From contig NC_041815.1 in NCBI RefSeq assembly GCF_900964775.1, positions 3,596,001 to 3,660,000 on the forward strand: DNA of 64,000 bases, given 5' to 3'. The translations under genes were made by a program, and so were the position numbers. This document shows positions 21,522 through 32,873 of the stretch, in pieces (position 1 is the first letter of the stretch; each line of letters opens with the position of its first letter). The DNA comes from Scleropages formosus. Taxonomy: Eukaryota > Chordata > Actinopteri > Osteoglossiformes > Osteoglossidae. The notes beneath the pieces were generated by a model that worked only from the letters and a program-made list of their open reading frames with translations, made no database searches and was not told the DNA's origin.

Positions 21522-22966
21522 CTGTATAGATAGAGCACTCGTTATAGTAATATGAGCGTTACCTCTTATATGTCACAGCCAAGGTATGGAACGATGCTTT
21601 TTACAGTAGGACAATTCTGACAGTGAAGAAAAGTACAATATTTCATCAAGGTGCTACTTTTTTATTTGTTTATTTATTTATTTATTTAAATAGTGGCTAA
21701 GGCTGTGAAGGAGCTTTCTGGACACCTGAAAAATCAAAGCAAGGCTATATCAGGTTCAGTATGCACTTGCCTAAATAAATTATTTTGTGTTTTAGTATTT
21801 ATTGAAAAGAATATTAAACATTGAATTAATTAATTGTTGCAATATGCATATTTAAAGTATGATAATCATTTTCTTCCCCCAGTAGCTGGAGTGCTCCTTG
21901 GTCCTAAACTGTGTAGTTGAAATTTCAGGAAGAAAAGCCACTAGTTCTTTGAAGGATCAAGAAGGTGGAAAAATATTTAATTCACTCTAGTGTCCACAAT
22001 TGATTTAATTTTAGTGGAGTGTATGGGGTGTTATTGTATTGAAATACGGAAACAATGTATGGAAAAGATATGTGGTAAGTAACAACTTACTACAGTTCAG
22101 GCAGTAGAGGTTTTGCTTACACTGGGTCACAGAGGTCATAATTTAATTCTGTGCTTCTGAAGTCCACTGGTTTGTGGTTTAGATGTGTTTAACTATCTTT
22201 GATTGTGAGGTTCAACCAGAGAATAATTCTTCTGTTTTCCAATATGTGACTGCTGTCCCTCTTAAACTTACCTTGCATGTTGTCATAATTTTGACAATAT
22301 TGCCAAAACCACATTAAATAATTTTTTAGTTTATATGTCAGAACCATTAGTTCAGGTGTCTACCTTCTTAAAACTCTGTTAATTCTCAGTCTCGCATTGT
22401 TTCTCACAGAATTTTCACAGAAACCCTTAAAATTATTTGTATTAAATTTAATATGCCTCACTTAGCTGGTTGCTTCAAAGTAAATGTTTTCAGATGGTGT
22501 TTCCAAAAATTTGTCCCACACCTGCAGAGCTGGAGAACCTCCTATAATCAATGCACATAGCCAAATTTTAGTTTTTTGGATGTTTTGAATTAACCTCTTC
22601 AGTTGCCTACACAATTTAAACTCAGTTAAACTCAAACTGCTAATTGCCAGAACTCTTTTAGTGTCTAAAGTGTTTTAAATAATGATGAGCATAGTTTTTG
22701 TGTGTGTGTAAGAGAGAGACAAAAAGGGAAAGAGAGAGTAAATTACTACCTGAGTTTTGGATAGTCCTTTTTATTGAGAAAATTCAATTGGCATTGAATT
22801 GAAATGAATTCTGACTTCACATTCCACATTCTGTTACATCTGTTAGGCCCATGTACCAGCTGGCAAATTTGTCGTTACACCATATACAAATACTTGAAAT
22901 AGATTAAAAAATATATGTAAGTAAGTAAATAAGTAAATAAATTAATTAATAAATGGCTTAGATGCA

Positions 22967-23180
22967 GGGGGTGCGGTGGCGCAGTGGGTTGGACCACAGT
23001 CCTGCTCTCCGGTGGGTCTGGGGTTCGAGTCCCACTTGGGGTGCCTTGCGACGGACTGGCGTCCCGTCCTGGGGGTGTCCCCTCCCCCTCCGGCCTTACG
23101 CCCTGTGTTACCGGGTAGGCTCCGGTTCCCCGTGACCCCGTATGGGACAAGCGGTTCTGAAAATGTGTGTGTGTGTGTGT
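22967..23180 (+). repeat. SINE A copy, target duplication TGGCTTAGATGCA
   Basis: Consensus-like copy ending in (TG)n, flanked by TGGCTTAGATGCA at 22954-22966 and 23180-23192. The empty site is in unit 2 at about 54993 (GGTTTAGATGTACA). Confidence 0.93.
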
Positions 23181-23194
23181 GGCTTAGATGCACA

Positions 23195-23470
23195 ACAATG
23201 TAGCGGGTAGGTGGGTGCCTCACAGAGCCTAGAAGGTGTGAGGCGATGTAGCTTCAGTCCCTGTACAGTTTAGGTCAAGTTTGTTTGGTCTTCTTTATGT
23301 AGGTATGTACATAGGTATATTTATGTAGGTTTCCTCCTACAGTCCAAAGACACGTGTTTAACACAGTTGAACTTGAAAGAAATCACCTTTAGTGGTCGAC
23401 TGTGTCCTCCCTGTAACAGAGTGGCATCACATCCAGGGTGCACCCTGCGCAGTATGCATTAAAAGAATGA
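23195..23470 (+). repeat. DANA-like SINE relic
   Basis: AATGTAGCGGGTAGGTGGG head, CTTCAGTCCCTGTACAG, TTTCCTCCTACAGTCCAAAG and a diverged 3' part. Shared with unit 2 at 55000-55280. Confidence 0.6.
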
Positions 23471-23529
23471 TTAAATACAATATCCATAATTACAAAAATA
23501 AAGAGATATTCAATAAATACACAATTTAT

Positions 23530-23549
23530 TATTCCTATTATCATTATTA

Positions 23550-23590
<41 letters not shown>

Positions 23591-23592
23591 TT
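23530..23592. repeat. TTA microsatellite
   Basis: Near-pure ATT/TTA trinucleotide tract; no counterpart of this length in unit 2. Confidence 0.9.
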
Positions 23593-23603
23593 TTGAACAT
23601 TGA

Positions 23604-23797
23604 CAGTGGGCGCAGTGGTGCAGCGGGTTTGGCCGGGTCCTGCGTTCTGGCGGGTCTGGGGTTTGAGCTTCGCTTTGGATTGGCGTCTCGTGCTGGGTGT
23701 GTCCCCTCCACCTCCAGCCTTACGCCGTCTGTTGCTGGGTCAGGCTCCGGTTTGCTGTGACCCTACTCAGAACAAGCAGTTTCAGCCAGTGTATTTT
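23604..23797 (+). repeat. SINE A copy, subfamily with GTTTGGCC head
   Basis: Head GTGGGCGCAGTGGTGCAGCG and B box GGTTTGAGC, body shortened relative to the consensus, ending near CAGCCAGTGTATTTTGG. It lies about 100 bases upstream of the OR-B1 acceptor. Its subfamily differs from the independent insertion at the matching place in unit 2. Confidence 0.85.
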
Positions 23798-23925
23798 GGA
23801 AACATTAATATTATGCATGGAAAATTTGCTAAAATCACAGAAATCAGTTATAAAGAGTAAAGTTTACTAAAAAGGCATTATTTTGCTTTTTCAGATTGCC
23901 ATCACACTGAGGATTCCAGTTCATC

Positions 23926-24855
23926 ATGGTGGATGGAAACCGCAGTTCCATAACTGAATTTTTCATTATGGGCTTTCCGGGACTTCATCCCAGTTACTAT
24001 GGTCTTATAGGCACTATTTTATTCTTTGTCTATTTCTTCATTTTACTAGGAAATGCAATATTTTTTTTCCTGTTCCTAACAGATCGGAATCTCCACAAAC
24101 CCATGTATTTCATCAGCTTAAACCTTGCTGTGTCTGATGTACTGTTCAGCACCACCACTTTACCAAAGATCATTGCCAGGTACTGGTTTCACGCAGGAAC
24201 CATTTCATTTATTGGCTGCTTTGTGCAGATGTTCTTTGTGCACTATTTTGGATCATTAAATGCCTTCATACTACAAATGATGGCTCTTGACAGATACACA
24301 GCAATTTGCTACCCTCTCAGATACCCTACAATTATGACAAATTCTGTTATTATAATTCTCAGCATCACTTCATGGGTATTAGGACAAGCATGCTCAATGA
24401 TGATGGTAATAAGAGCATACCCCTTGCCATACTGCGCTTCCAACACCATCATTCAGTGTTACTGTGATCACATTTCAATCACAACACTGGCATGTACTGA
24501 CCGGACCCCTTATGCTTTCCCAGCTTTCGTTTTTGCTATGGTTGTGTTATTGGTACCTCTTGCTTTTATTATATTCTCTTACTGTGCCATCATTGTAGTA
24601 GTACTTCGAATTGCCACTACACAAGGGCGCCTCAAAACCCTTTCCACATGCATTCCTCAGCTAATCATAATAGCGCTCTACTTCTTCCCACGTTGTTTTG
24701 TGTATCTTGCAAGCAATGTGGGAATTACATTCAGTACTGATTTGCGCATTGCCACCATCATGTTATACAGTCTGCTCCCCCCCATGGTCAATCCACTCAT
24801 TTACTGCTTAAGGACTAAAGAAGTAAAAGAAAGTTTGATCAAAAGGTTCAGGTGA
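23926..24855 (+). CDS. Odorant receptor OR-B1, intact
   Basis: Seven-transmembrane odorant receptor of 309 residues in one coding exon. The ATG matches the start of OR-B2 and lies 31 bases after the acceptor. Motifs: NRSS glycosylation site at residue 4, GNAIFFF in TM1, KPMYFIS (Ser where the paralogues have Ile), TLPKIIARYWF, MALDRYTAICYPLRY, SYCAII, TLSTCIPQLIII and PMVNPLIYC. It ends VKESLIKRFR, slightly shorter than OR-A. Expected to act as an odorant sensor in olfactory neurons. Closest relative is OR-B2 in unit 2; the next closest are OR-A and OR-C. Confidence 0.95.
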   Translation: MVDGNRSSITEFFIMGFPGLHPSYYGLIGTILFFVYFFILLGNAIFFFLFLTDRNLHKPMYFISLNLAVSDVLFSTTTLPKIIARYWFHAGTISFIGCFVQMFFVHYFGSLNAFILQMMALDRYTAICYPLRYPTIMTNSVIIILSITSWVLGQACSMMMVIRAYPLPYCASNTIIQCYCDHISITTLACTDRTPYAFPAFVFAMVVLLVPLAFIIFSYCAIIVVVLRIATTQGRLKTLSTCIPQLIIIALYFFPRCFVYLASNVGITFSTDLRIATIMLYSLLPPMVNPLIYCLRTKEVKESLIKRFR

Positions 24856-25970
24856 CAACCAGAAGACACCCAAAAAGCCACAATATCTGTATAAGGTTGA
24901 TTTATAAATGTGCAAGTCAAAGGAAAATGCATATTGCTGCATAAGCGGGAGTAATCCTTCAAAGTGTCCAGAGAAAGTGTATTTGTGTTATTCAAGTCCG
25001 TGTGACAGGTGATGGAATAGGCCACGCTTGTACCTCACAGGCATGAATGGATCAAGAGAGCTCAGTGGAAAGAAATGAAAGGTAACTGAATGACGTTTTT
25101 AGTTGCCAGCTTTGAATGTTGTAAGTAATTTGTAATTGCTGGTAATGACAATGAAAACCATTTCATTTTTTCATGTTTTACTTTCCATTTCTTTGAAATT
25201 TCATTTTTTTTCCCACATTTTTGTAAATCTAAAACCACATACCATACTTCTATTGATGTGCTTTGGCTATGGGTATTATAATATTTGAGATTATTTATCC
25301 AAAAACAAATACAATAAATGCTGTGCACCCATGGTTGCTGCATGCATGAATGCTGTCCAAACCAGGCACACCTCTTTGTATCATTATATTGTACTGTACA
25401 TTTTAAATGTTATTTGGCATTTACAGAACACACACATGCACCTCATCAAAACTGATCATCTGCAATTACAATATATCATAAAAATATGCATTAAATAAAA
25501 TATGCAGAAAACCTTAATACTGACTCAACTGCATATGAGTTGGTCTTATTTGGATGTCACTGGAAGGTTTGTGTTCCAATGTTGTAACCAAACTGTACGA
25601 CATTCAGTGTCACTGGACAGTAGCATTAAGTTTGTTGCAATATTATCTGGAATGCTACTGCTTAGTTACTAGTGATTTGAGCAGGAACAGTAACAGGACT
25701 GTGAAGGATTATAAGTGATATAGTTCTATATGAAGAATTATAACTCCTGGTACCCGTGAGAAAATCTCTAAGGTGTCTGAAACATGCCTAGTCCCTGAAA
25801 GTCACTGTTCATTCCTCCATCATAAATAAGTATTTTTTCAGAGGTCAAGAGCCTGTCCTGGAAGTATCATGTATGAGGCAGGGTACACCCTGGATGGGAC
25901 AAGGCAAAGTGAATTCACCTTAGGGACAGCAAAGGGTTAGTTGTTGCCTTTAGATTATAAATTACTGAAT
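24856..25970. other. OR-B1 3' flank up to the duplication junction
   Basis: Non-coding, aligned with 56621-57722 in unit 2. It ends in a SINE B remnant (GTTGCCTTTAGATT) that breaks off at about 25965 and is followed by a poly-T tract at about 25973-25987, where sequence matching the OR-C 3' flank begins. Confidence 0.7.
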
Positions 25971-26195
25971 AGTTTTTTTTTTTTTTTCTGTGAAACGAAG
26001 CTGTGCTTTCTTTATGTTTTACGTAAACATGAAGGAATAATTGGATTGCCTCAATCATTTTGCACATTAATCATATTTACAACTAATCCATGCTCAACAA
26101 GAGATCAAGTAAAGAGTTTTATATTGCTCTGGTTCTTATATAAAAAAATGAAATACGTGAAAGAGTGTGATCAGACGCAATTCTTAGCATTACAG

Positions 26196-28188
26196 AGCTG
26201 AACTCGCTACCTTCACTCTGCTGCAAACATCATCATGACCGCCACCCACCTAGCACCACTCAGAAGACGCGAGCTCAGAAATAGGGCCGCAGGGCCAGCG
26301 TACAGGTGAAAACTAAACACCGCGAGTTACGGCCTCCGATGCCCAGCATTTCCGTCCAACGTTCAGTCTCTGGACAACAAACTGGACGATCTCACAGGAC
26401 GACTTAAATTCTGAAGAGACCTACGTAACGGCTGTGTTTTCTGCTTTACAGAGACGTGGCTCACCGCCAGCACACCGGACCACGCAGTCCAGCCCGAGGG
26501 TTTCTCAATTTACCGCGCAGATTGGACTGGTTCATCGGGTATAAAAAAAAGAAGGGGGCATATGCTTTCTTATTAACGATGCATGCTGTACGAATGTGGA
26601 AGTGATTTCACAGAACTGCACTCCGGACCTTGAATACCTTCTGATCAAATGCCAACCGTTCTACCTGCCCAGGGAGTTCTCGGCTGTGCTCATGGTCACA
26701 ATTTACATCTCACCCCAAGGGAACACACAGAGTGCTCTGAACAAACCATACCACGTCGTCACTAAGTACGAGAACAAGCACCCAGACAGCCTGTTCATTA
26801 TTTCTGTGGACTTTAACCAAGCTGATTCAGGAATTTGTACCCAAAGTACCATCAGCACATCTCCTGCCCCACCAGAGGCTCAAATACCCTCGACCACTGC
26901 TACACTTCACACAAAGGTGCGTACTGTTCCCTGCTGCGTCCACACCTTGGGCAGTCAGATCACGCCTCTATTCTACTGCTCCCGGTCTACAAGCAGAAAC
27001 TGAAGCAAGAGCAGTCTGTGACATGCACTGTGCAGCGCTGGACACCAGAAGCGGAAGAAAGGCTCCAGGACTGCTTTGAGTCCGTGGACTGGGACATGTT
27101 CAGAAACTCATCCTCCCATCTGGACGAGTATGGCACAGTGGTCACGGACTTCAGCCGGTACTGTGTTAGTGTCCACATACCCCATAAACAGTCCACTCAT
27201 TCCCCAACCAAAAACCGTGGATTACCCCAAAAAACCAAAATAAGATCTGCACGGGAACCTGAGCGTTTCAGTCCGGAGACACGGACGCGTACAAGAGTAA
27301 GCATGAGCTCCTCAAAGCCATCGCCAGCGCGAAACGGGAATACAGCAGGAAGGTAGAATCAGAGTTTAACTGTACTCAGGATGCATGTAGGTTGTGGCAG
27401 GGAATCCAAACTTTAACAGATTATAAACCACTATGAAAGATCATAGTCACCCTGCAAGGGCAATCTTCTCTTCTCTGCCATCTTCAAAGCGGCTCAGGTT
27501 TATTCAAACCTGCGCTGCTAGATACAGGAACAGCTTTTGCCCCAGTGCTGTAAGAATATACAACACTCACTAATTTGCCACCTTTAGTAATTAGAGCTAG
27601 ACTGTTCCCTCCAAGCACATGAGTTCTCTGGCTATCTATTGGCATTATTGTTATTACTGTTACCATTATTTATTGTTATCGTTATTGCTATTGCATTACT
27701 CACTGTCATTGTTTTGTTTTGTGCAGTATTTGTATTGCCTCTGTCTTGTCCATAGTCTGTGGAGAAGCACACACACACACATTTTCAGAACCGCTTGTCC
27801 CTTACGGGGTCACGGGGAACCGGAGCCTACCCGGCAACACAGGGCGTAAGGCCGGAGGGGGAAGGGGACACACCCAGGACGGGACGCCAGTCCACCGCAA
27901 GGCACCCCAAGCGGGACTTGAACCCCAGACCCACCGGAGAGCAGGACTGCAGTCCAACCCACTGCGCCACCACACCCCCAGCTCAGAAGTACCTCTTCAA
28001 ATTTATATACTTCACTCTTTGTTCTGCTTTTTACCACTTAGTGTCTGTCTTCTAATACATTAGCCAGCATGACTTAAAATTAACACAAAAGTCAACATGT
28101 AACAGCTGTGGAGAAGCATTCAAGAAGAATTTCATGATACTTGTACAAAGTACTTATACCTATGACAACAAACTTGAAACTTGAAATT
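26196..28188 (+). mobile_element. L2-like LINE, internally deleted, copy 2
   Basis: Carries the 5' leader and endonuclease region (CFTETWLTASTPDHAVQPEG, then SVDFNQADS) up to about 27431. It then jumps directly to the 3' end (AAAGATCATAGTCACC), so the reverse transcriptase domain is missing. The endonuclease frame has stops. Ends AAACTTGAAACTTGAAATTG. A SINE-bearing insert at 27770-28105 interrupts the 3' UTR. Confidence 0.75.
27770..28105 (-). repeat. Chimeric SINE A insertion with extra 5' sequence
   Basis: Identical 13-bp flanks CTGTGGAGAAGCA (27757-27769 and 28106-28118) enclose both a SINE A (27770 to about 27981, reverse strand) and about 124 bases of other sequence on its 5' side. The intact L2 at 34.53 kb shows the empty site. 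The whole 336 bp therefore arrived in one event, through 5' transduction or template switching. Confidence 0.85.
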
Positions 28189-28195
28189 GAAACTC

Positions 28196-31100
28196 AGTGT
28201 GGAGGAGTAGCGGCTCTACTTTGAGCTCCTCTCGGATGGCCGAATTCCTCACCCTGTCACAGAAAGTGAGTCCCACCACCCTGCGGAGAAAACTCATTTC
28301 AGCCGCTTGTATTTGTGATCTTATTCTTTCAGTCATTACCCAGAGTTCATGACCATAGGTGAGGGTAGGGATGTAGACCGACCGGTAAATAGAGAGCTTT
28401 GCCTTATGGCTCAGCTCCCCCTTCATCACTACAGTCCGGTACAGCAACTGTATTACTGCTGCCACTGCTCCCAGTCTGCAGCCGATTTCATGCTCCCTGC
28501 TCCCCTCGCTCGTGAATAAACCCCCAAGATTCTTAAACTCCTCCACCTGGGGAAAATTCATTGCCATCCTTTTCCATGAGAGAACCATGGACTCAGACTC
28601 GGAGGTGCTGATCCTCATACTAACCGCTTCACACTCAGCTGCAAACCTTTCCAGTGTGTGCTGGAAACATCCATGTGACGGTGCCAAAAGGACATCATCC
28701 GCAAAAACCAGAGACATCACCTTCCGGCCTCCACACAGAATGCCCTCCTGACCTCGGCTGCACCTTAAGACCCTGTCCGTGAAAGCCTCAAACAGGAGTG
28801 GGACAAGATACCACCTTGGTGGAGTCCAACACCCACATTGAACGGGCTTGCTTTAATGCCAAGTATGCGGACAAAGCTCTCGCTCCATGTGAACAGCAAC
28901 CAAATGGTCCTCAGTCGTGGCCCCTGCACCCCATACTCCCGAAGCACCTCCCACAGAATTTCTTGGGGAACACAGTCGTAGGCCTTCTCCAAGTCCATAA
29001 AACACATGTAGACTGGATTAGCGAACTCCCATGTCCCCTCAATTATCTGTGAGAGGGTAAAAAGCTGTCCCACTGTTCCACAGCAAGACGAAATCTACAT
29101 TTCTCCTCTTCAATCTGAGGTTCAACTATTGGCCGGAGCCTCCTTTCCAGCACTCTGGTGTAGACTTTCCCAGGGAGGCTAAGAAGTGCGATACCTCAAT
29201 AGTTGGCACACACTCTCTGGTCCCCTTTCTTAAAGGCATGGATCACCACCTCAGTTTCTCAATCCGAATGAACTGTCCCCAGGGTCTGTGCAACATTGAA
29301 GAGGTATGTCAGCCATGACAGCCCCACAACATCCAGGGCCTTAAGCAGTTCCAGGTGAATCTCATCCACCCCCGGTGCTTTGCCACTGTGGAGCTTTCCA
29401 ACTACCCTAGTGACCTCCACCAGGGAAATGGACTCTGACATCCAAAAAAGCCTCTGGCCCTGGCTCCTATAAGGGAAGCATATCTCTTGGGTTTAGGAGC
29501 TCCTCAAAGTGCTCCTTTCACCTCCCGACAACGTCCACATTTGAGGTCAGAGTTTCTTCACCTTTATTGAGCAGAGCTTCAGCGAAACTTCTCCGACCCT
29601 CCCGAGCCGTCAGTTGATTCTCCCGAACCTCTTTGAGGTCGACTGAAAGTCATTTTCTGTGGCCTCTCCAAAGTCCTCCCATGCTCTGGATTTTGCTTAT
29701 GCAACCACAGCCGCCTTTTTTGCCTGCTGGTACCTATCTGCTGAGTCAGGAATCCCCAGAGCCAACCAGGCCCTAAAGGCTGCTTTATTCAGCTTGACGG
29801 CTTCCCTCACCACTGGTGTCCATCAGTGGGTTCTTGGGCTGCCGCCATGACTGGCATCAACAAGCTTTTGGTCACAGCTGCACCTGGCTGCTTCCACAGT
29901 GGAGGTTTTGAACAGGGTCCATTCAGACTAGATGGGAGAAGTTCTCATGGAGATCGGAGTTAAAATCATTGCAGACAGGGTCCTCCAACATATCCTCACT
30001 ATTTGCTTGGGTCTACCGAGTCTGTCCATCAGTTTTCCCCACCATCTAATCCAGCTCACCACCAGATGGTGATCAGTTGACAGCTCAGCACCTCTCTTCA
30101 CCCAAGTGTCCAGAACATGTGGCCTCAAGTCAGATGAAACAACTACAGAGTCAATCATTGACCTTTAGTCCAAGGAGCTTTGGTAGCAAGTACACTTATG
30201 AGCATCCTTGTGTTCAAACATAATGTTTGTTATGGACAATCCATGGCTAACACACACACACACAGGGAACCGGCACCTACCCAGCAACACAGGGTGTAAG
30301 ACCAGAGGGGGAGGGGACACACCCAGGACGGGACACCAGTCCACCGCAAGGCACCCCAAGCAGGACTTGAACCCCAGACCCAGCAGAGAGCAGGACCCGG
30401 TCCAACCCACTGCACCACTGCATCCATGGCTAACACAGAAGTCCAATAACATTTCACCATTCAGGTTGAGATCGGGCAAGTCGTTCTTCTCAATCACCCC
30501 ACGCCAGATTTCCTAGTCATTGCCAACGTGAGCATTGGAGTCCCCCAGCAGGTCTATGGAGTCTGTAGGTCCCCTGTCCAGAACCCCATTCATTCTCTCC
30601 AAGAAGGTTGAATACTCTGAACTGCTGTTTGGTGCATAAGCACACACAATAGTGAGAGCTTTCTTCTCTGTGAACTTAAGTTGCATTGAGGCGACCCTCT
30701 CGTCCACCAGGACAAACTCCAACTGTATGGCAGCCAGCCGGGAGCTTGTGAATATCCCCACACCAGCCCAGCGCCTCTCGCCCTGTGCAACTCCTGAGTA
30801 GGAGAGAGACCACGCCCTTTTGAGGAATTTGGTTCCAGAGCCAACATGGTGAGTGAAGGTGAGCCCAACTATATCTAGTTGGTATATCTCAACCTCCTGC
30901 ACCAGTTCTGGCTCCTTCTCCTCCAGTGAGGTTACATTCCACGACCCAAGAGCCAGTTCTGCCGCGAGGATCCATGATACCATGCTCCACCCTGCCTCCT
31001 CTGGCTACCTGAAAGGCATTACAACCCATCCCCATGCTGGACCTTGCGGGTGGTGAGCCCACATGGCCCCACCATGTTGCTTTTTTTGGGCTGAGCCTGG

Positions 31101-31200
31101 CCGGGTTACATGGGCTGCCTAGCCACCAAGCATTCACCTAGGAACACTACCCCCAGACCTGGCTCCAGGGGTAGGTCCTGGTGACCCTATTCCGGGCAGG
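28196..31200 (-). mobile_element. RTE-like (Rex3-type) LINE, broken
   Basis: Minus strand. From the 5' side (about 31200): a leader region, then the endonuclease with [20 protein letters not shown] near 30945 and [11 protein letters not shown] near 30520, then IDSVVVSSDLRPHVLDTWV near 30150. The reverse transcriptase follows with SGKAPGVDEI, DLEKAYDCVP and FADDVLLAPS near 28700, and AEMSFLRRVVGL near 28270. The frame is broken in many places and the 3' end is missing, which is unusual because LINEs normally lose the 5' end. A truncated SINE A lies inside (30255-30421). Assignment to the RTE/Rex3 group is from memory. Confidence 0.75.
30255..30421 (-). repeat. SINE A, lacking its 3' end unit, inside the RTE LINE
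   Basis: Begins with CA repeats joined directly to GGGAACCGGCACC, so the usual TTTCAGAACCGCTTG segment is absent. Flanked by 16-bp repeats ATCCATGGCTAACACA (30239-30254 and 30422-30437). Confidence 0.85.
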
Positions 31201-32040
31201 GTAAACGTTGACATGTTTACATTCATCATAGAGGTTTCTTTGGATCCATAGTTAGAAATGACATTGAATAAAGAAATAAGCCTTCAAATTACATCTGAAA
31301 TTATACGCTCAAATAAATGTTGCTTGAAAACACTGCTTGTACTGTATTTCAATTACCTGTATTTTAAACTACTTTAAAAAATCATTCTCCATGTATTTTC
31401 ATGTTAAAGTACTTCAAAATGTAAATGAATGTATTTATAACCAAAAAAAACATTTTGTAATGTTTAATGAAAACCAGCATAGAAATTTTTGCAGAGAATG
31501 AAGCTGCTGAAGAAATTCACCTTTTAGCTTGTGACAGTCCTTTTGAGATTATTAAAAAACAGCATTCTTTCAGGTTTTAGGAAAAAAAAACTGTCAAGAG
31601 TAGCTTCAGACAGTGATATGCTACTCATAAAATCAAATATTTACATTTACTAATTTTACACTGTTCTCCAAACCATCAGAGTACTAGTAAAAATGCTATA
31701 CTTAAATTTTCAGGCATTAACCTGCCTCACACCCTTTACCTCACCGGTACAGCAAATCACTAAGACCTTGCAGTGGACAAGTAGTTATTGATAATGGATG
31801 GATGGTGGATGATGGATGGACAGACAGGCTGGAAGTATTAATGAGTATTTTTTAATTATTATAGCTGTTTCTGACATACTACAGAGCTTAACCTAAGAAT
31901 ATGTCATGAGGTGTGGGCGTGGCAGAATAAATGGAGTGATGTCTGTAATATGATGTTTATTGTGACATAATAGAATAAGTGATTTTGGAGTTACAGAAAA
32001 AAGTTACAAACAGGCTTCCAGGCTCAGTGTATGTAATGCA
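31201..32040. other. OR-C-type 3' flank and unassigned sequence
   Basis: 31388-31740 matches 3038-3865 downstream of OR-C (without the SINE found there). A short GGAT/GATG-rich tract lies near 31790-31830. No gene. Confidence 0.6.
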
Positions 32041-32099
32041 ACTGCATGCATTCGTTACTTATTCATTTAGCTGATGCTTTTCTCTAAAGCAACTTACTT

Positions 32100-32873
32100 T
32101 TATTTACATTTATTTACATTTACATTTATGCATTTACCAGATGCTTTTCTCCAAAGCAACATACATCTCAGAGAAATACAATTTGGGCATTACATTAGAA
32201 GAAAGAGAGATATAGTTGCAGATATGTGATTCTTTCTTAAATAAACAATTTGTTTCTTTTGACTTTATGCACCGATTTCATTGCACGAGTAGGTGCATAA
32301 AACTCAGAATAGATGATTCCTAAACACCTACCTACAATTTTTTTAAAGGTACACAAACGTTTTTGTATAATACAGGAGTAACGGCTGTGTAAAGGCTTAT
32401 CTGGGCATGATCATGACGTTATTGTGCATTAACATTTACACGATACATGAGCTTGAGAGATCATGGGAGAAGTGAGTCCAGAAGAGGTGACTTTTCAGAC
32501 TCTTCTTAAATGTGGACAGAGCTTCAGGAGTTCTGAGTGAGAGGAGAAGGTCATTCCATCATAATGGAGCCAGAACCGAGAACCACCATGCTTTACCTTT
32601 CGTGCACAGGACCACAAAGTGGGCAGAAGTAGATGAGCGAAGCAATCTGATTGGGGTGTAGTGGATTATCAAGTCTTGTAAATAGCCAGGAGCAGTTATA
32701 TTGATGCATTTGTACTCAATAACCAGGGTTTTAAATTTGATCCAGTCAGCCATAGGAAGCCAGAGCGGAAAATCGAGTACAGGAGATACATGGGAAAGCT
32801 TCAGCAAGTCAAACACAACTCGTGCAGCAGCATTCTGTATTAGCTGCAGAGGTTTGATGGTAGTAGCTTTCGA
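32100..32873 (-). mobile_element. LINE C, longest copy of the 3' part
   Basis: In reverse it encodes the end of a LINE polyprotein: [49 protein letters not shown], then LKSHLFWTHFSHD-like. A 3' UTR follows, ending in GCTTTGGAGAAAAGCATC and ATAAATGTAAATG. The protein end is the C-terminal segment common to many fish LINE polyproteins. The 3' tail is shared with SINE B and SINE D. The 5' part is missing; the L2 copy 3 begins at the break. Confidence 0.7.

Larger units (their letters stand above)
21550..23894 (+). other. Inferred 5' leader exon and intron of OR-B1
   Basis: The position matching the OR-A donor reads CAAG|GCTATA (GC at 21744), where OR-B2 has GT. The acceptor CTTTTTCAG ends at 23894, 31 bases before the ATG. 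The intron holds two SINE A copies, an old DANA-like SINE and a TTA microsatellite. A conserved GTGAAGGAGCTTTCTGGACA near the donor matches OR-C at about 775-797. Confidence 0.45.
2935..25970 (+). repeat. Segmental duplication, unit 1 (carries OR-A1 and OR-B1)
   Basis: Unit 1 aligns collinearly with unit 2 (about 26000-57722) once transposon insertions are set aside. Homology starts about 15 bases after the OR-C stop (AGCTGTG near 2938, matching about 25999) and ends in a SINE remnant at about 25960. Between these limits OR-A, OR-B, their promoters, introns, 3' flanks, a Tc1 remnant and several old SINEs occur in the same order and orientation. By eye the units differ by a few percent in shared sequence. 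Unit-specific insertions include the elements at 5378, about 6120-10070, 11207, 13054, 16094, 18852, 22967 and 23604. Confidence 0.85.
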
